A stretch of 47,272 bases of DNA from RGIG4790 sp964437615 (GCA_964437615.1 CAYTHL010000004.1:1-47272); one strand, 5' to 3'; positions 24,028 through 33,629 are shown, counted from the first letter of the stretch. Numbers and translations are program-made. The notes: a model not told the origin generated them from the letters alone.

Positions 24028-24969
24028 ATGAGCACTTTTCAAATTATTATGATAATATTTATGGCAATTTTTGCCGCAGTACTTATCGGTTTTGCTATTG
24101 CATTTATTGTAGAAGCTGTTAAGTCTAGCGAGTCAAAGGCGGCAACCAAGGCTAGCAATGACAAGCCAGAGCAAATCACCCACGAATATGACATTAGGGA
24201 AATGCTTGCCCAGCTAGAAGAAGAAGCTGCAAACGCAAAAAATGTTCAAGAAGAGCCAGAAGTAAAAGAAGTTGCGGGGCCAGAGCCAGAGGTTGTAGAA
24301 GAGGTGCCCGAAGAAGTTGTTAAAGAGGAGCAACCAGCCGAAGAACCAGTCGTAGAGGCTAAAGCCGAACCTGTTGAAGAGGTTGTTGACGAGCCTGCTA
24401 TTCAAGAAGAAACTACAGAAGAAGTTGCTAAAGAAGAGCCCGAAGACGAACCTAAAAAGAACAAAACTGTGGTTATTAAAGAGGTTACCACCGAAACTAT
24501 AGGCACCGATTTTGACTACAATGTTAGGCTTGCCAAAATTGTTGAGAGCAAAAACAAGTTAGAAAGTGACATCCAAAAAACTAAGCGCGCTATATTAAAG
24601 TACGAGCGCACCGAGCGTAGAAGAGCAAGAAATCAAAAGATGCTAGATCGCCGCGCAGTAGAGCTAACCAACCTTAACTTGTTAATGTACTCTGTAACCG
24701 ACATCAAAAATGTAGATGCCGACAAAAAGACCAAGCAAGAAGAGCTTACAAAGCACATTGCCGAGCTAAAAGCTAGCATTCAAGATGCCGAAGAATTTTT
24801 GGCAAAAAACAAAGAAAAGTACGAGCATGACAAAAAGATGTATGCCTTCTACACTAAGGAAGAAACTCGCTACAATGATGAAATTAAAGAACTAGAAATA
24901 TTAATTAAAAATACAAACAGCGTAACTGGTAGCACAACTACCACAACTACTACAACCACCGAAGAATAG
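24028..24969 (+). CDS. Membrane-anchored acidic coiled-coil protein, function unknown
   Basis: 313 residues, AAAGGAG before the ATG. One N-terminal helix (about 5-30, IIMIIFMAIFAAVLIGFAIA), then a Glu/Pro/Val-rich acidic stretch (about 85-145) of low complexity, then a charged coiled coil (about 165-295; LAKIVESKNKLESDIQKTKR and following), and a Thr-rich tail ending in EE. The plan resembles FtsZ-linking or EzrA-like anchors only in outline; no family is recognised. It is monocistronic with its own promoter and terminator. Confidence 0.7.
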   Translation: MSTFQIIMIIFMAIFAAVLIGFAIAFIVEAVKSSESKAATKASNDKPEQITHEYDIREMLAQLEEEAANAKNVQEEPEVKEVAGPEPEVVEEVPEEVVKEEQPAEEPVVEAKAEPVEEVVDEPAIQEETTEEVAKEEPEDEPKKNKTVVIKEVTTETIGTDFDYNVRLAKIVESKNKLESDIQKTKRAILKYERTERRRARNQKMLDRRAVELTNLNLLMYSVTDIKNVDADKKTKQEELTKHIAELKASIQDAEEFLAKNKEKYEHDKKMYAFYTKEETRYNDEIKELEILIKNTNSVTGSTTTTTTTTTEE

Positions 24970-24990
24970 TTAAAATTTAATAACTTACAA

Positions 24991-25021
24991 TGTCCCAAGT
25001 TTAGTTTTGGGGCATTTTTTT
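24991..25021 (+). terminator. Rho-independent terminator
   Basis: TGTCCCAA, loop, TTGGGGCA and a T-run, 20 bp after the coiled-coil protein gene. Confidence 0.8.
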
Positions 25022-25040
25022 AGGATGATATAACAATAAA

Positions 25041-25196
25041 ACCAATACTAGGTTGCACTTAGGATAATTGGAAAATGTTTTTTATAAACGATAAAACTTA
25101 GTGAGATTATTACTATGTAACGGCAGCGATAAGATGGTCTTCTCCCTGTGTCATCCAAAGCGTGGTACAAGCAATGGGGTATGATAATTTTCTTTG
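25041..25196 (+). ncRNA. Candidate structured small RNA in the 350-bp gap
   Basis: An extended -10 (TGATATAAC, 25026-25034) precedes a gene-free stretch. Bases 25045-25056 (ATACTAGGTTGC) pair with 25171-25182 (GCAATGGGGTAT) around a short mismatch, and CTTAGGAT (25058-25065) pairs with ATCCAAAG (25153-25160) with one mismatch, leaving a 10-nt bulge. It ends near TTTTCTTT. The closed long stem with bubbles is reminiscent of 6S-like RNAs, but I see no diagnostic motif. Confidence 0.3.
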
Positions 25197-25369
25197 AGTT
25201 TAATCACAAGTTTAATTATTATTTTGCAAATTTTTGTGGGTTATAATCATTTGCTGCCAAAAAGATTAAAAATTTTGTCAAAAATTGCGGCAACTTGTCA
25301 GCATTAATTGCGGTTTTTATAAGTTTATGTTAATATTAAACTTATAATGTATAATAAGGCAAAAGGTTA

Positions 25370-26746
25370 ATGCGCGAAGTTACAATCACTCTTAGCAAAA
25401 GAGAACTTAAAGTTAAGTTTGCAATTATGCTAATTATGGCAGTTATCCTTGGTGTAAGTTGCCTATTTTCTAGCGCGATTGAAAAATTTTTAAACATTGG
25501 CATCAGCGGCAACTCAGGAAAATACATAGATGCCACCGTGCTATCTAGCTACGATATGAGGCTTCATTATCTAGATGTTGGCCAAGCTGATTGCACCTTT
25601 ATAGAGTTGCCAAGTGGCGAAAGTTTGCTTATAGATGCTGGCACTACGGCTACAGGCAGTAGTGTTGTAGAATACATTCGCGCTTTGGGCTATTCCACAA
25701 TAGATTATTTTGTGTTAACTCATTGTGATGCCGACCACGTTGGCGGCGCAGTGGATATTCTTAATGCCTTTGAAGTGATTAATATCTTTAGGCCGTTGCA
25801 ATTTGCTGGCACTTATTCTACAAAGGAAGACGGAAGCTCAACGACGGCAATTAGCTATTTTGTCTGCTATGGCGAAGGCTCTGGCTATTACGAAGATCTG
25901 GCGGACATTTTTTACTATCTGCGGGACGCCGACAAGGCAAACAAACTTGCTCGGGTAACCACCGACGTATATGCTAAGACAATAACGGCAATTTACGCCG
26001 AAACCTATACGGCAGCAGATGGCATCGTGTGTCAAAGTAACGTTAGTGTAAATTTTGACGGACTAACTTTTGGCGACGCAATATCGGGCTACAGTGTCGA
26101 GTTTTTTGCACCGCTAATTACTGAAGATAATTTTGAGATATCTACATTAGCAAATATGCTTGGCGTAGACTGCCGCACAACTGGCTACATAACCCAAGGT
26201 TATGGCGCAACAACAAGCGATGGTAAAAATGCGATCAGTCCGCTTATTCTGCTAGAATACAAGTCTAACTCGTTTGTGTTTACTGGCGACATGACAAGTA
26301 CTGCCGAGGCCGACGTGATTGCCAGCCTTACCGACGACGAAACTTTGCGGCTAAGCGATATTACCGTTTATCAAGCCGGGCATCACGGTGCTAAAACCAG
26401 CAACAGCATGGATTTTCTTACTTTGCTCAACCCCAAATTTGTGGTGGTGTCTAGCAACACGGCAGGCAATAACTATGGCCACCCTCACCAAGAATTTTTA
26501 GATAGGCTTGCGGAGTTAGAAAATTACAACTCCCAAGATTTCATTTTGCGTACCGACACTGTATCTAACATTATGTTTGGGGTTGCGGCGGACGGCTCGG
26601 TTGGCTACAACTGCAACATAGAAATTAGCAACAGCCTATTTGAAATAGCGTGGTGGCAAATTGCAATAGGCATATTTATTGTGTTTTCTATTATTCTTTG
26701 GTCTATAAAAATGCCGCCCCCTAAAAAATCCAAAAAGCAAAAGTAG
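25370..26746 (+). CDS. ComEC/Rec2-type metallo-beta-lactamase protein, membrane-anchored
   Basis: 458 residues. N-terminal helix (about 15-36), then the external metallo-beta-lactamase fold of the ComEC C-terminal type: LDVGQADCTFIELPSG, THCDADHVGG (HxDxDH, metal ligands), FTGDMTSTAEAD, YQAGHHGAKTS and a GHPHQ segment; then a C-terminal helix (about 430-450) and a basic end. No competence channel domain is present, so this is the stand-alone form; a secreted-side phosphodiesterase or nuclease is likely, exact substrate unknown. An insert of about 110 residues follows the HxDxDH motif. Confidence 0.88.
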   Translation: MREVTITLSKRELKVKFAIMLIMAVILGVSCLFSSAIEKFLNIGISGNSGKYIDATVLSSYDMRLHYLDVGQADCTFIELPSGESLLIDAGTTATGSSVVEYIRALGYSTIDYFVLTHCDADHVGGAVDILNAFEVINIFRPLQFAGTYSTKEDGSSTTAISYFVCYGEGSGYYEDLADIFYYLRDADKANKLARVTTDVYAKTITAIYAETYTAADGIVCQSNVSVNFDGLTFGDAISGYSVEFFAPLITEDNFEISTLANMLGVDCRTTGYITQGYGATTSDGKNAISPLILLEYKSNSFVFTGDMTSTAEADVIASLTDDETLRLSDITVYQAGHHGAKTSNSMDFLTLLNPKFVVVSSNTAGNNYGHPHQEFLDRLAELENYNSQDFILRTDTVSNIMFGVAADGSVGYNCNIEISNSLFEIAWWQIAIGIFIVFSIILWSIKMPPPKKSKKQK

Positions 26747-26889
26747 CTGATAAACATATTTACGATAACATCTAAGCCTATATATCCAACAAACAAGGTC
26801 TGTTTGTGAGAGTTTTGCTATTGAGCGGCTAAAATAAAGAGTAAACATTACGTTTACCCTTTAATCTTTTATTTTGCTTCTCGGTTAAT

Positions 26890-27834
26890 TTATCTTCTTT
26901 TTAGACGCAAGTCGTCGCCGTCTATTTTGTACATGGCACTATCAAACTTGTTTACTATTCGGCTAAAAATACGGTCGCCATAGCGCCGTAAAATGCCCTC
27001 GGGGCTTAAGTTGGTGGTAATTATTGTAATTTTGCGTTTTTCAAATCTGTCGTTAAGTAGCGCACACAAATAATTTAGCGTTACATTTTTAAAAATTGGC
27101 TCGGTACCAAGGTCGTCTATAACAAGCAGTTCTGGCTCTACAAAAATATCGTAAAAACTGTTTTTGTTTTCGTCAAAAGTGGTGTGATATTTCATAAAAT
27201 TATTCACTAGCCCAGTGGCAGAAATGTAACTTACCAAATGCCCACGTTTAAGCATTTCGCTTGTAATGCACTCGGTAATAAAGGATTTTCCCACACCAGT
27301 TGGGCCGCACAGCAAAAATGTGTGGGTAGACACTTTTGGGTACATGTTAACCCATTTTGTAAAGGCCGCTTTAATCTTTTTTAGTTGCTCTAGTTGGGTG
27401 CTATTGGTTATTAATTTTTCATCAAATTGACTAAAATCTGCAAGATTACTTCTGGCTCCGCTGTTTTCTAGCAAAAGAGAGTACAACTCTTTTTTGTAGC
27501 AGTCGCAAAGTTTGCTGCCAATTCTGCCTTGATCCTGACAAATTTTGCACTTGTAATTAGGCTCTAAGTCGGCAGCCGTCATATTTAAAGTTTTTAGAAT
27601 TTCTGCTTGTTTTTTTTGCAACTCGGCAAGTTTGGCGGCAAGCCCCTTGCTGCTTTTGCCCTCGGCTTGTGCCTTGCCAAGGTCAAACACAACTTGCTTA
27701 ATTTCCTTTTCTACTTGGCAAAAATCGGCATTTTGGCGCGCCCTTTGCAGGTTGGCAAAGGCAAGCGATTGCGCACGGCTTCGTCTGCTAGTATATAGGC
27801 TGTTTAAAGCACTTATAATTTGTTTTTTGTTCAT
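26890..27834 (-). CDS. dnaI: DnaI/DnaC-like helicase loader ATPase
   Basis: 314 residues. AAA+ ATPase with Walker A CGPTGVGKS (about 174-182) and Walker B LLVIDDLGTEP (about 236-246), followed by TTNLSPEGILRRYGDRIFSR, the DnaC-type sensor region. Before it lie a coiled coil (about 30-90) and a zinc-binding stretch CKICQDQGRIGSKLCDC (about 95-111), as in DnaI. It loads the DnaB helicase (encoded at 5677). The DnaD-like gene is 140 bp upstream on the same strand, the usual pair. Confidence 0.9.
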   Translation of the reverse strand: MNKKQIISALNSLYTSRRSRAQSLAFANLQRARQNADFCQVEKEIKQVVFDLGKAQAEGKSSKGLAAKLAELQKKQAEILKTLNMTAADLEPNYKCKICQDQGRIGSKLCDCYKKELYSLLLENSGARSNLADFSQFDEKLITNSTQLEQLKKIKAAFTKWVNMYPKVSTHTFLLCGPTGVGKSFITECITSEMLKRGHLVSYISATGLVNNFMKYHTTFDENKNSFYDIFVEPELLVIDDLGTEPIFKNVTLNYLCALLNDRFEKRKITIITTNLSPEGILRRYGDRIFSRIVNKFDSAMYKIDGDDLRLKRR

Positions 27835-27974
27835 ATTTCTCCTTAATTTTAAGCTATTTTAGTTGTGTTTGCGGTTTTTAACTTAGTTATAGGCTGTTTT
27901 ATGTAAAAATGTGGCTAATTTCTGCAAAATCATATTAATATTTTTAAAAAATATGCTAATTTTGTGAATTTTTA

Positions 27975-29411
27975 CTAAACTTCTATGTCATCTAAGCTGT
28001 CAAATAGTGCATTAAGCTCTTGCTGAGTAAATTCGTGTTTAATTAGGCCTTGGTTGTAGTCGTTGTTATTTGCAGACTGTGCAAAATTTTCTTTTACGTC
28101 TTCTAGGCTAGTTTTGCCGCTTTGGTGCAAGGTAGACAAAATTTTGTTCATGTATCTTAGAGGGCCTGCCGTTCCAGCGCTTTTTTCGGCGGCGGCAATA
28201 ATTGCGTTCTTTTTAAAGCCCCAGTCCTCCGTCCAAGTTTTATAGTAGTTGCGGTCTTGACTAATTACGCTGCGGTCTAGCCCGCATGCTTCTAAAATTT
28301 CTTTAATCTCTTTATCTGTGGCGACAATTTGAGTGGTATATTGATTAATTGCCTCGGTGGAAATTAGCCCAAGTTTATAAAACTTGGCAATTGTGTCGTT
28401 TATACCTTCTAAACTTCTGCAGTTGTGAGTAAAGCAGTAGTGGCTAATCTGCTCCAAAGTGGCGGCGGTGTAGCCCTTGTTGTACCAGTCGGCAATATAG
28501 GTGTCCACCACATTCTCCAAATTTTGATAGTACAGCCCAAGGTTGCGGCTGACGGTTTTTGCCGTTTCAAACATTTCGTCCCGCAGGCTAGAAAACTCTT
28601 CTATCTCTTTTTTGCTAAATAATCTTTGCTCGTAATACTTGCTAAGCTGCTTGTCTAGCTTGCCAAAGCCGCCACTTTTTAGACTTTTTGCAACATGCAA
28701 AATTACATCGTGATTAAACCCGTACGTTGTCGTCCATTTTAGATAAGTGTTACGCTCGTCAATGTCGGCGGCACGCTTTAAACCAAGGGCTTTAAGAACT
28801 TCGCCAATTTGTTTACTAGATTTCTCTTGTTCAAGCAGCTTTTGCTCTACCGCTTGCGTAGACTTAATGTTGTCCGCGATAAAACTTTTTGCCACGGTTA
28901 AAATGTAGGCGCAACCAATGTTGTCGCCCTTGTTTATGGCGCAGTATTTTATTATCATAATAAGTGCGGCTGGCTCTATGTGGTAGGCCTCTATAAGGTT
29001 GTAGTATTCGTTGTACTCTATGGGTTTTATCATGCGGCCAGTAAGAATTGCTTGTACTTGATTATTAAAATCTGCGTACTTGCCCCTGGTTCGTATTTTG
29101 GCGGACCCCGACTTGTTTTTTAGCGGAAGATACTTAACTTCTAGCGGGCTGGTACTAATAATCTGCACAATGCCAAGCTCTTGCCAGTAGTTGTAGGCAG
29201 CGATCAAGTCTTCTTCGGTGCAGCCAAGTAGGGCGGCGGCGCTGTCGCTGGCGTTGTAATCTTGGTTGGCTGCGCTGCACAAACTAAGTCCATATAAATA
29301 GGCCTTTACATATTCGGCTGGGGCTTGCGGCATAAATTCGTTTATAAAAGTGTTGTCCACAAGTGTTGTACCGTCTTGCACTACTTGACTACTAAAAGAA
29401 CAAAATGCCAC
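27975..29411 (-). CDS. DnaD/DnaB-like replication initiation protein
   Basis: 478 residues from GTG 29411; GGGGG lies 8 nt upstream, whereas an upstream TTG (29432) would overlap that site. The N-terminus is a winged-helix region (LLGCTEEDLIAAYNYWQELG). Two helical blocks resemble the DnaD C-terminal domain (IEAYHIEPAALIMIIKYCA, then DNIGCAYILTVAKSFIADN) and repeat later (YIADWYNKGYTAATLEQISH). In low-GC Gram-positives such proteins remodel the origin and bring in the helicase loader. It is the likely partner of DnaI next door. Confidence 0.82.
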   Translation of the reverse strand: MAFCSFSSQVVQDGTTLVDNTFINEFMPQAPAEYVKAYLYGLSLCSAANQDYNASDSAAALLGCTEEDLIAAYNYWQELGIVQIISTSPLEVKYLPLKNKSGSAKIRTRGKYADFNNQVQAILTGRMIKPIEYNEYYNLIEAYHIEPAALIMIIKYCAINKGDNIGCAYILTVAKSFIADNIKSTQAVEQKLLEQEKSSKQIGEVLKALGLKRAADIDERNTYLKWTTTYGFNHDVILHVAKSLKSGGFGKLDKQLSKYYEQRLFSKKEIEEFSSLRDEMFETAKTVSRNLGLYYQNLENVVDTYIADWYNKGYTAATLEQISHYCFTHNCRSLEGINDTIAKFYKLGLISTEAINQYTTQIVATDKEIKEILEACGLDRSVISQDRNYYKTWTEDWGFKKNAIIAAAEKSAGTAGPLRYMNKILSTLHQSGKTSLEDVKENFAQSANNNDYNQGLIKHEFTQQELNALFDSLDDIEV

Positions 29412-29698
29412 AATCTTTTCCCCCTTTTGCAAAGCAACTTTTTAGATATTATATCACGCGGCAACGCCAAACGCAACACCTAAACCAAAATTGATTTAAT
29501 TTTAGCAGAATTTTTTTGCTGGGCAAGTTAAACTACTTAAGTTAAATACTATCTAGTTTTCTTTTGCGTTTATTTTTGCGATTTGTGCGGTTATTAATTT
29601 AACAATACACCAAAATATGCAAAATTAACTATTTATTTGTGTAAAATGGGGTAATTTTTGTGTATTTTTACATTTTTCCTATTTATTTTTTGACGAAT

Positions 29699-30586
29699 TT
29701 AGCTAAGAAATTCTCCCAAGTCTTTAAAGTTTGGTATTTGCTCGGTGGTAGCGCTAGTAATGTCTTGTACAAAGGTATTTGTAAGCCCAAGTGTTTTTGC
29801 ATGGCTTACAACTGCCTTATATTCTAATTTTTTTAGCGGCCGATTAATTTCGGGATAGTTTTTTGCTTCGCCGTACGGCGTGTACTGGCTCATTAAACTA
29901 ACAATAGTGTTTTTGCCAACATTGTTTGCTATCCAGTCTAGCACACTTAGACTATCCCTTGTGCAATTAGGCAAACAAAGGTGACGGATAATTACTCCTT
30001 GTAATAGTTTTTCGCCGTCATAAATGTTGGGCTTTAATTTTGATGCAAGTATTATGGCTTTGGTGGCGTAATTAAAATAGTTTGGCGCCTTGGAATATTT
30101 TGTGGCAAGATTATTGTCATAGTATTTTAAGTCAAATAAAAATATATCTACAAGTGGGGCGACTATAGCTATGGTTTGCTCGGATTCGTATCCGCCACAG
30201 TTGTAAATAACTGGGATTTTTGGCTTGTAAATTTTAAGTGCTTTTACAATTTGGCTGGCATAGTGGGTGGGGGTAACAAGGTCTATATTTGCAGCCCCGG
30301 CGCTTTCTAGCTTTTTAAAAAGTTCGGCAAGTTGTTTTGGTGACAGTTTTTTGCCGCAAATTTCTTTATGGCTTACACTGTAATTTTGGCAATAAACGCA
30401 GCGCAAATTGCAACCGCTAAAAAATATAGCGCCGCTTGCTGGGCTAGTATGGCTTGTAAGGCATGGCTCTTCGCCATAGTGAAGCATAGCTTTGGCAACC
30501 ATTATCTGGCTGCCAGATTTGCAAAAACCAAAACTTTGGCTACGATCTATGTTACACTGCCGTGGGCATAAATTGCATTTACTCAT
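29699..30586 (-). CDS. Radical SAM protein of the PflX/TM1601 type
   Basis: 295 residues from ATG 30586. The radical SAM cluster motif CNLRCVYC is at about 59-66, preceded by an extra Cys-rich N-terminus (CNLCPRQC, FGFCKSG). Later motifs VTPTHYASQIVKAL, FDLKYYD and VSLMSQYTPYGEA match the COG1313 group, related to pyruvate formate-lyase activases; its substrate is unknown. A promoter with -10 only 7 nt upstream of the ATG means the message is probably leaderless; no ribosome site is present. A longer frame begins at TTG 30622, but that TTG is the -35 box. Confidence 0.88.
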   Translation of the reverse strand: MSKCNLCPRQCNIDRSQSFGFCKSGSQIMVAKAMLHYGEEPCLTSHTSPASGAIFFSGCNLRCVYCQNYSVSHKEICGKKLSPKQLAELFKKLESAGAANIDLVTPTHYASQIVKALKIYKPKIPVIYNCGGYESEQTIAIVAPLVDIFLFDLKYYDNNLATKYSKAPNYFNYATKAIILASKLKPNIYDGEKLLQGVIIRHLCLPNCTRDSLSVLDWIANNVGKNTIVSLMSQYTPYGEAKNYPEINRPLKKLEYKAVVSHAKTLGLTNTFVQDITSATTEQIPNFKDLGEFLS

Positions 30587-30593
30587 AAAATAA

Positions 30594-30622
30594 ATTATAA
30601 TTTTTAGCTTGCGGGCTGTCAA
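30594..30622 (-). promoter_or_regulatory. Promoter giving a leaderless radical SAM mRNA
   Basis: TTGACA (30617-30622) and TATAAT (30594-30599) are consensus boxes with a 17-nt spacer. The ATG at 30586 begins 8 nt from the -10, where transcription should start. Confidence 0.7.
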
Positions 30623-30735
30623 GTTGTTGCAATATACTATTTTTTTTGATATAATTGTATAGGTAAATAATTTTAAATTACAAAATTATTAACAAATTAC
30701 ATCCAAAATTGTTAATAAATGCGGCAAAGGCGACT

Positions 30736-32103
30736 ATGGAGCAAAAAATAAGCAAAAAAATTAAAATAAATCTGCAAAAAAATCAAATTTACACCCAAAA
30801 AGTGATAGATTTTGGCTCAAATGGCGAGGGCATTGTTAAAATTAACAACATTACCGTTTTTGTGCCATATGCAATAGTTGGCGAAGTGATAGAACTGGTT
30901 ATAGTATTAGTTAAATCATCTTATGCAATAGGCAAGCTTTTAAAAGTAGTAGAGCCTAGCCAAAGCAGAATTACTGCACCTTGCCCATATTTTGGAAAGT
31001 GCGGAGGCTGCCAGTTGCAGCATATGGATTATGATAGTCAGCTAAAATTTAAGCAGAAACTTGTGCAAAATAGCCTAAAAAAGTATGCAGGCTACGCTGG
31101 CGATGTGCAGTCGGTTGTGGCAAGCCCAAACATATATAACTATCGCAACAAGTTTGCTATGCCAGTTGCAGAGGATAATGGCGATATTGTTGTTGGTATG
31201 TACCGCACAGCAAGCCACAAACTTGTGCCTATAACTGACTGCCTAATTTCGCAAAATTGTAAGATTATCTTGCAAGTATTTACTAAGTTTGCAAAAACTG
31301 CGGGGCTAAAAGCCTATAGCTCCAGTAATCCCGGCGGGGTAAGGCACCTTATGTGTCGAAGTAGTGGAGATAACGTGTTGCTAACTATTGTTAGTGGCGC
31401 AGAAATTAAAAACTTGCAGCCCCTTTTTGCTAGCCTTAACAAATATTTTATCAACTTGCAAATTACAAACAATATAAACACGGTAGACAACAACGTTATT
31501 CTTGGCGCCAAGGATATTGTAAAGTTTGGCACGGGACAATTGGCGGTTGACGAATATAACCTAAATTATTCGGTTAATTGCCACAGCTTTATGCAAGTTA
31601 ATACGCCGGTTAAGCACTTAATTTATAATCGTGTTCTGCAAGAAATATCCTCAGCCGACATGGTGGTGGATGCATATAGCGGCGCGGGAGTGCTTTCTGG
31701 CATTATTGCCGCTAAATGTAGATATTGCTACGGCATAGAAATTGTAAAAGAGGCCTCGCGCGATGCCGAAACTCTTAAAAGCAACAATAAAATTGCCAAC
31801 TTAACCAATATTTGCGGCGATTGCAGCCAAGAATTGCCAAAGATTTGCAAAAAATTAAAAGATTTTGTACTAGTTCTAGACCCACCACGCAAAGGCTGCG
31901 ACCCAAAAGTTATTAGCACAATACTTAGTTGCTGCCCTAGCAAGATTATTTATATTAGTTGCAACCCGGCAACCCTTGCCAGAGATGTAGCATTGCTTGC
32001 CAGCAAATACAAAGTAAATTTTGTGCAGCCCTACGATATGTTCCCTCAAACTGCTAATGTAGAAACACTGGTTATTTTGACAAAAATAGATAATTATCAC
32101 TAA
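30736..32103 (+). CDS. rlmD: 23S rRNA (uracil-5-)-methyltransferase, RlmD/RlmCD type
   Basis: 455 residues from ATG 30736 (AAAGG 6 nt upstream; an in-frame TTG lies at 30709). An N-terminal TRAM domain (VIDFGSNGEGIVKINNITVF) is followed by the iron-sulfur cysteines CPYFGKCGGCQLQH, the SAM site VDAYSGAGVLSG, LDPPRKGCDP and the catalytic loop YISCNPATLARD. It methylates U1939 and/or U747-like positions in 23S rRNA; which one cannot be seen. Confidence 0.92.
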   Translation: MEQKISKKIKINLQKNQIYTQKVIDFGSNGEGIVKINNITVFVPYAIVGEVIELVIVLVKSSYAIGKLLKVVEPSQSRITAPCPYFGKCGGCQLQHMDYDSQLKFKQKLVQNSLKKYAGYAGDVQSVVASPNIYNYRNKFAMPVAEDNGDIVVGMYRTASHKLVPITDCLISQNCKIILQVFTKFAKTAGLKAYSSSNPGGVRHLMCRSSGDNVLLTIVSGAEIKNLQPLFASLNKYFINLQITNNINTVDNNVILGAKDIVKFGTGQLAVDEYNLNYSVNCHSFMQVNTPVKHLIYNRVLQEISSADMVVDAYSGAGVLSGIIAAKCRYCYGIEIVKEASRDAETLKSNNKIANLTNICGDCSQELPKICKKLKDFVLVLDPPRKGCDPKVISTILSCCPSKIIYISCNPATLARDVALLASKYKVNFVQPYDMFPQTANVETLVILTKIDNYH

Positions 32104-32231
32104 AACTGTATATAAATTGCAGAAAATTAAAACATTATTACCTAAATATGTGTAAAATATTATAAAAAATATGCGAAATTTGCCGATAAATACTATAAAA
32201 ATGATAAAATTTTTGAAATATTTAGCAAAAT

Positions 32232-32453
32232 TTAGTTTTTTGCCTGTGGTAAATCGTCATCTTTTACTTTTAAATATAGCCCGCAGTAGCAAAGCCCATA
32301 AAAGTTTGGGTCTGCAATTTGGTTTCTAAATTCTTGGCACATACACTTGTTTTGCGGAAGTTTTGGCTTGCAGGGGCAGTAGCCCTCTTTGCGTTTTAGC
32401 CCTTCTTTTATTTCTTCCACACGCTTTGTATCTGGGTTTAGTATAACTTTCAT
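32232..32453 (-). CDS. Ferredoxin-thioredoxin reductase catalytic-chain-like small protein
   Basis: 73 residues with three CxC motifs in the FTR spacing: YCPCKP, NKCMCQEF and LCYCGLYLK. In the FTR catalytic chain the same cysteines hold a 4Fe-4S cluster and an active disulfide that reduces thioredoxin. No variable chain, thioredoxin or ferredoxin gene is close, so it may act as a free-standing redox protein. The start has only a weak site (AGGAG lies 7 nt upstream on the minus strand). Confidence 0.8.
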   Translation of the reverse strand: MKVILNPDTKRVEEIKEGLKRKEGYCPCKPKLPQNKCMCQEFRNQIADPNFYGLCYCGLYLKVKDDDLPQAKN

Positions 32454-32610
32454 TTTTACTCCTAAATGTATTTTAAACCAAAAAGTGTAATTTAATTTTA
32501 TTGCTCAAATTACTTACTTTTAGGTTAGGTATATCAAAATATGGCCAATTTTGCAAATAAATTGAGCAAATATAGTTTTATTTTTATTTTTTTTATGTTA
32601 ATATATTGCC

Positions 32611-32733
32611 ATGAATAGCCAAAAAAATAGTGCAAAACAGAAAAAAATGCCGATAAAAAAGAGCAAAGCGACTAGCAGATATTTTGACTTTTACGACGAC
32701 ATAAAGTACGACGGGGGCAATATAGAATGGTAG
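32611..32733 (+). CDS. Possible 40-residue basic ORF overlapping the miaA start
   Basis: ATG 32611 opens 40 codons (MNSQKNSAKQKKMPIKKSK... ending YDGGNIEW) and stops 7 bp inside miaA in another frame. The Lys-rich start and acidic end are unlike random sequence, and the overlap would couple it to miaA. No ribosome site is visible; a TAATAT box about 10 nt upstream would make it leaderless. Confidence 0.4.
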   Translation: MNSQKNSAKQKKMPIKKSKATSRYFDFYDDIKYDGGNIEW

Positions 32734-33629
32734 GCAAACTTATTTCTATTGTAGGACAAACCAGCTCGGGCAAAAGCGTCCTTGCTATAGAACTTGCAAA
32801 AACTTTGGGCAACGCCGAAATTGTTTCTGCCGACAGCCGTCAAATTTACAAGGGCATGGATTACAGCACGGGCAAGGTAACCAAGGCCGAGATGCAAGGC
32901 GTGCCGCATCATCTAATAGATATTCTCAGCCCGGGGCAAGAGTACAATTTAGCCCAGTTTCAGGCCGACGCCTATGCCGCCATAGACAACATTTTATCCC
33001 GCGGCAAAGTGCCAATTTTGGTTGGCGGCACGGGGCTGTATGTGCGGGCTGTGGTGCAAGGCTACAACTTGCCAAAGGCTGGGGCAGACAACCAAGTTCG
33101 CAAAGAACTGATGCAACTAACTAAGGAGCAACTACTGCAAAAACTGCACGAACTTGGGGTTACAAATATCGACCCGCAAAAGAGCATACGCCACCTAATT
33201 AGAATGTGCGAGCGTGCACTATGTGGTGCGGCCGAAGAACAAAAAAGCAGCCCCAGATACAAGGTATTGCAACTGGGCATAAAGTGGCCAAGGGAGCAAA
33301 TCTATGCGCGCATCGAGCAGCGTCTAGATGCAAGACTAGACAGCATTGTCGCCGAAATTAAGGGGTTAATAGATGCTGGCGTCAGCCAAGAGTTTATGGA
33401 GCGGCTGGGGCTAGAGGCAAAGTACGCAAGCTGGTATTTGCAAGGTAAATTTGAAAGTTTTAAACAGTTTAGGCAACTGCTGTTAACCGAAGAGCGGCAT
33501 TACGCCAAGCGCCAAGACACATGGCTAAAAAAAGAGTCTAACACAATTTGGGTTAGTGGTGGGGACAATTTGCTAGCCCAGTGTATGCCACATGTAAAAC
33601 AGTTTTTGGAGAACAACAATGAAAATTAA
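32727..33629 (+). CDS. miaA: tRNA dimethylallyltransferase MiaA
   Basis: 300 residues. Transfers a dimethylallyl group to A37 of tRNAs reading UNN codons. P-loop GQTSSGKS (9-16), then VSADSRQIYKGMDYSTGK, VPHHLIDILSPGQEY, VGGTGLYVRAVVQG and RHLIRMCERAL. A GGGGGC lies ahead of the ATG. Its last 11 bases overlap hisS, so the two are probably translated together; both act on tRNA. Confidence 0.95.
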   Translation: MVGKLISIVGQTSSGKSVLAIELAKTLGNAEIVSADSRQIYKGMDYSTGKVTKAEMQGVPHHLIDILSPGQEYNLAQFQADAYAAIDNILSRGKVPILVGGTGLYVRAVVQGYNLPKAGADNQVRKELMQLTKEQLLQKLHELGVTNIDPQKSIRHLIRMCERALCGAAEEQKSSPRYKVLQLGIKWPREQIYARIEQRLDARLDSIVAEIKGLIDAGVSQEFMERLGLEAKYASWYLQGKFESFKQFRQLLLTEERHYAKRQDTWLKKESNTIWVSGGDNLLAQCMPHVKQFLENNNEN

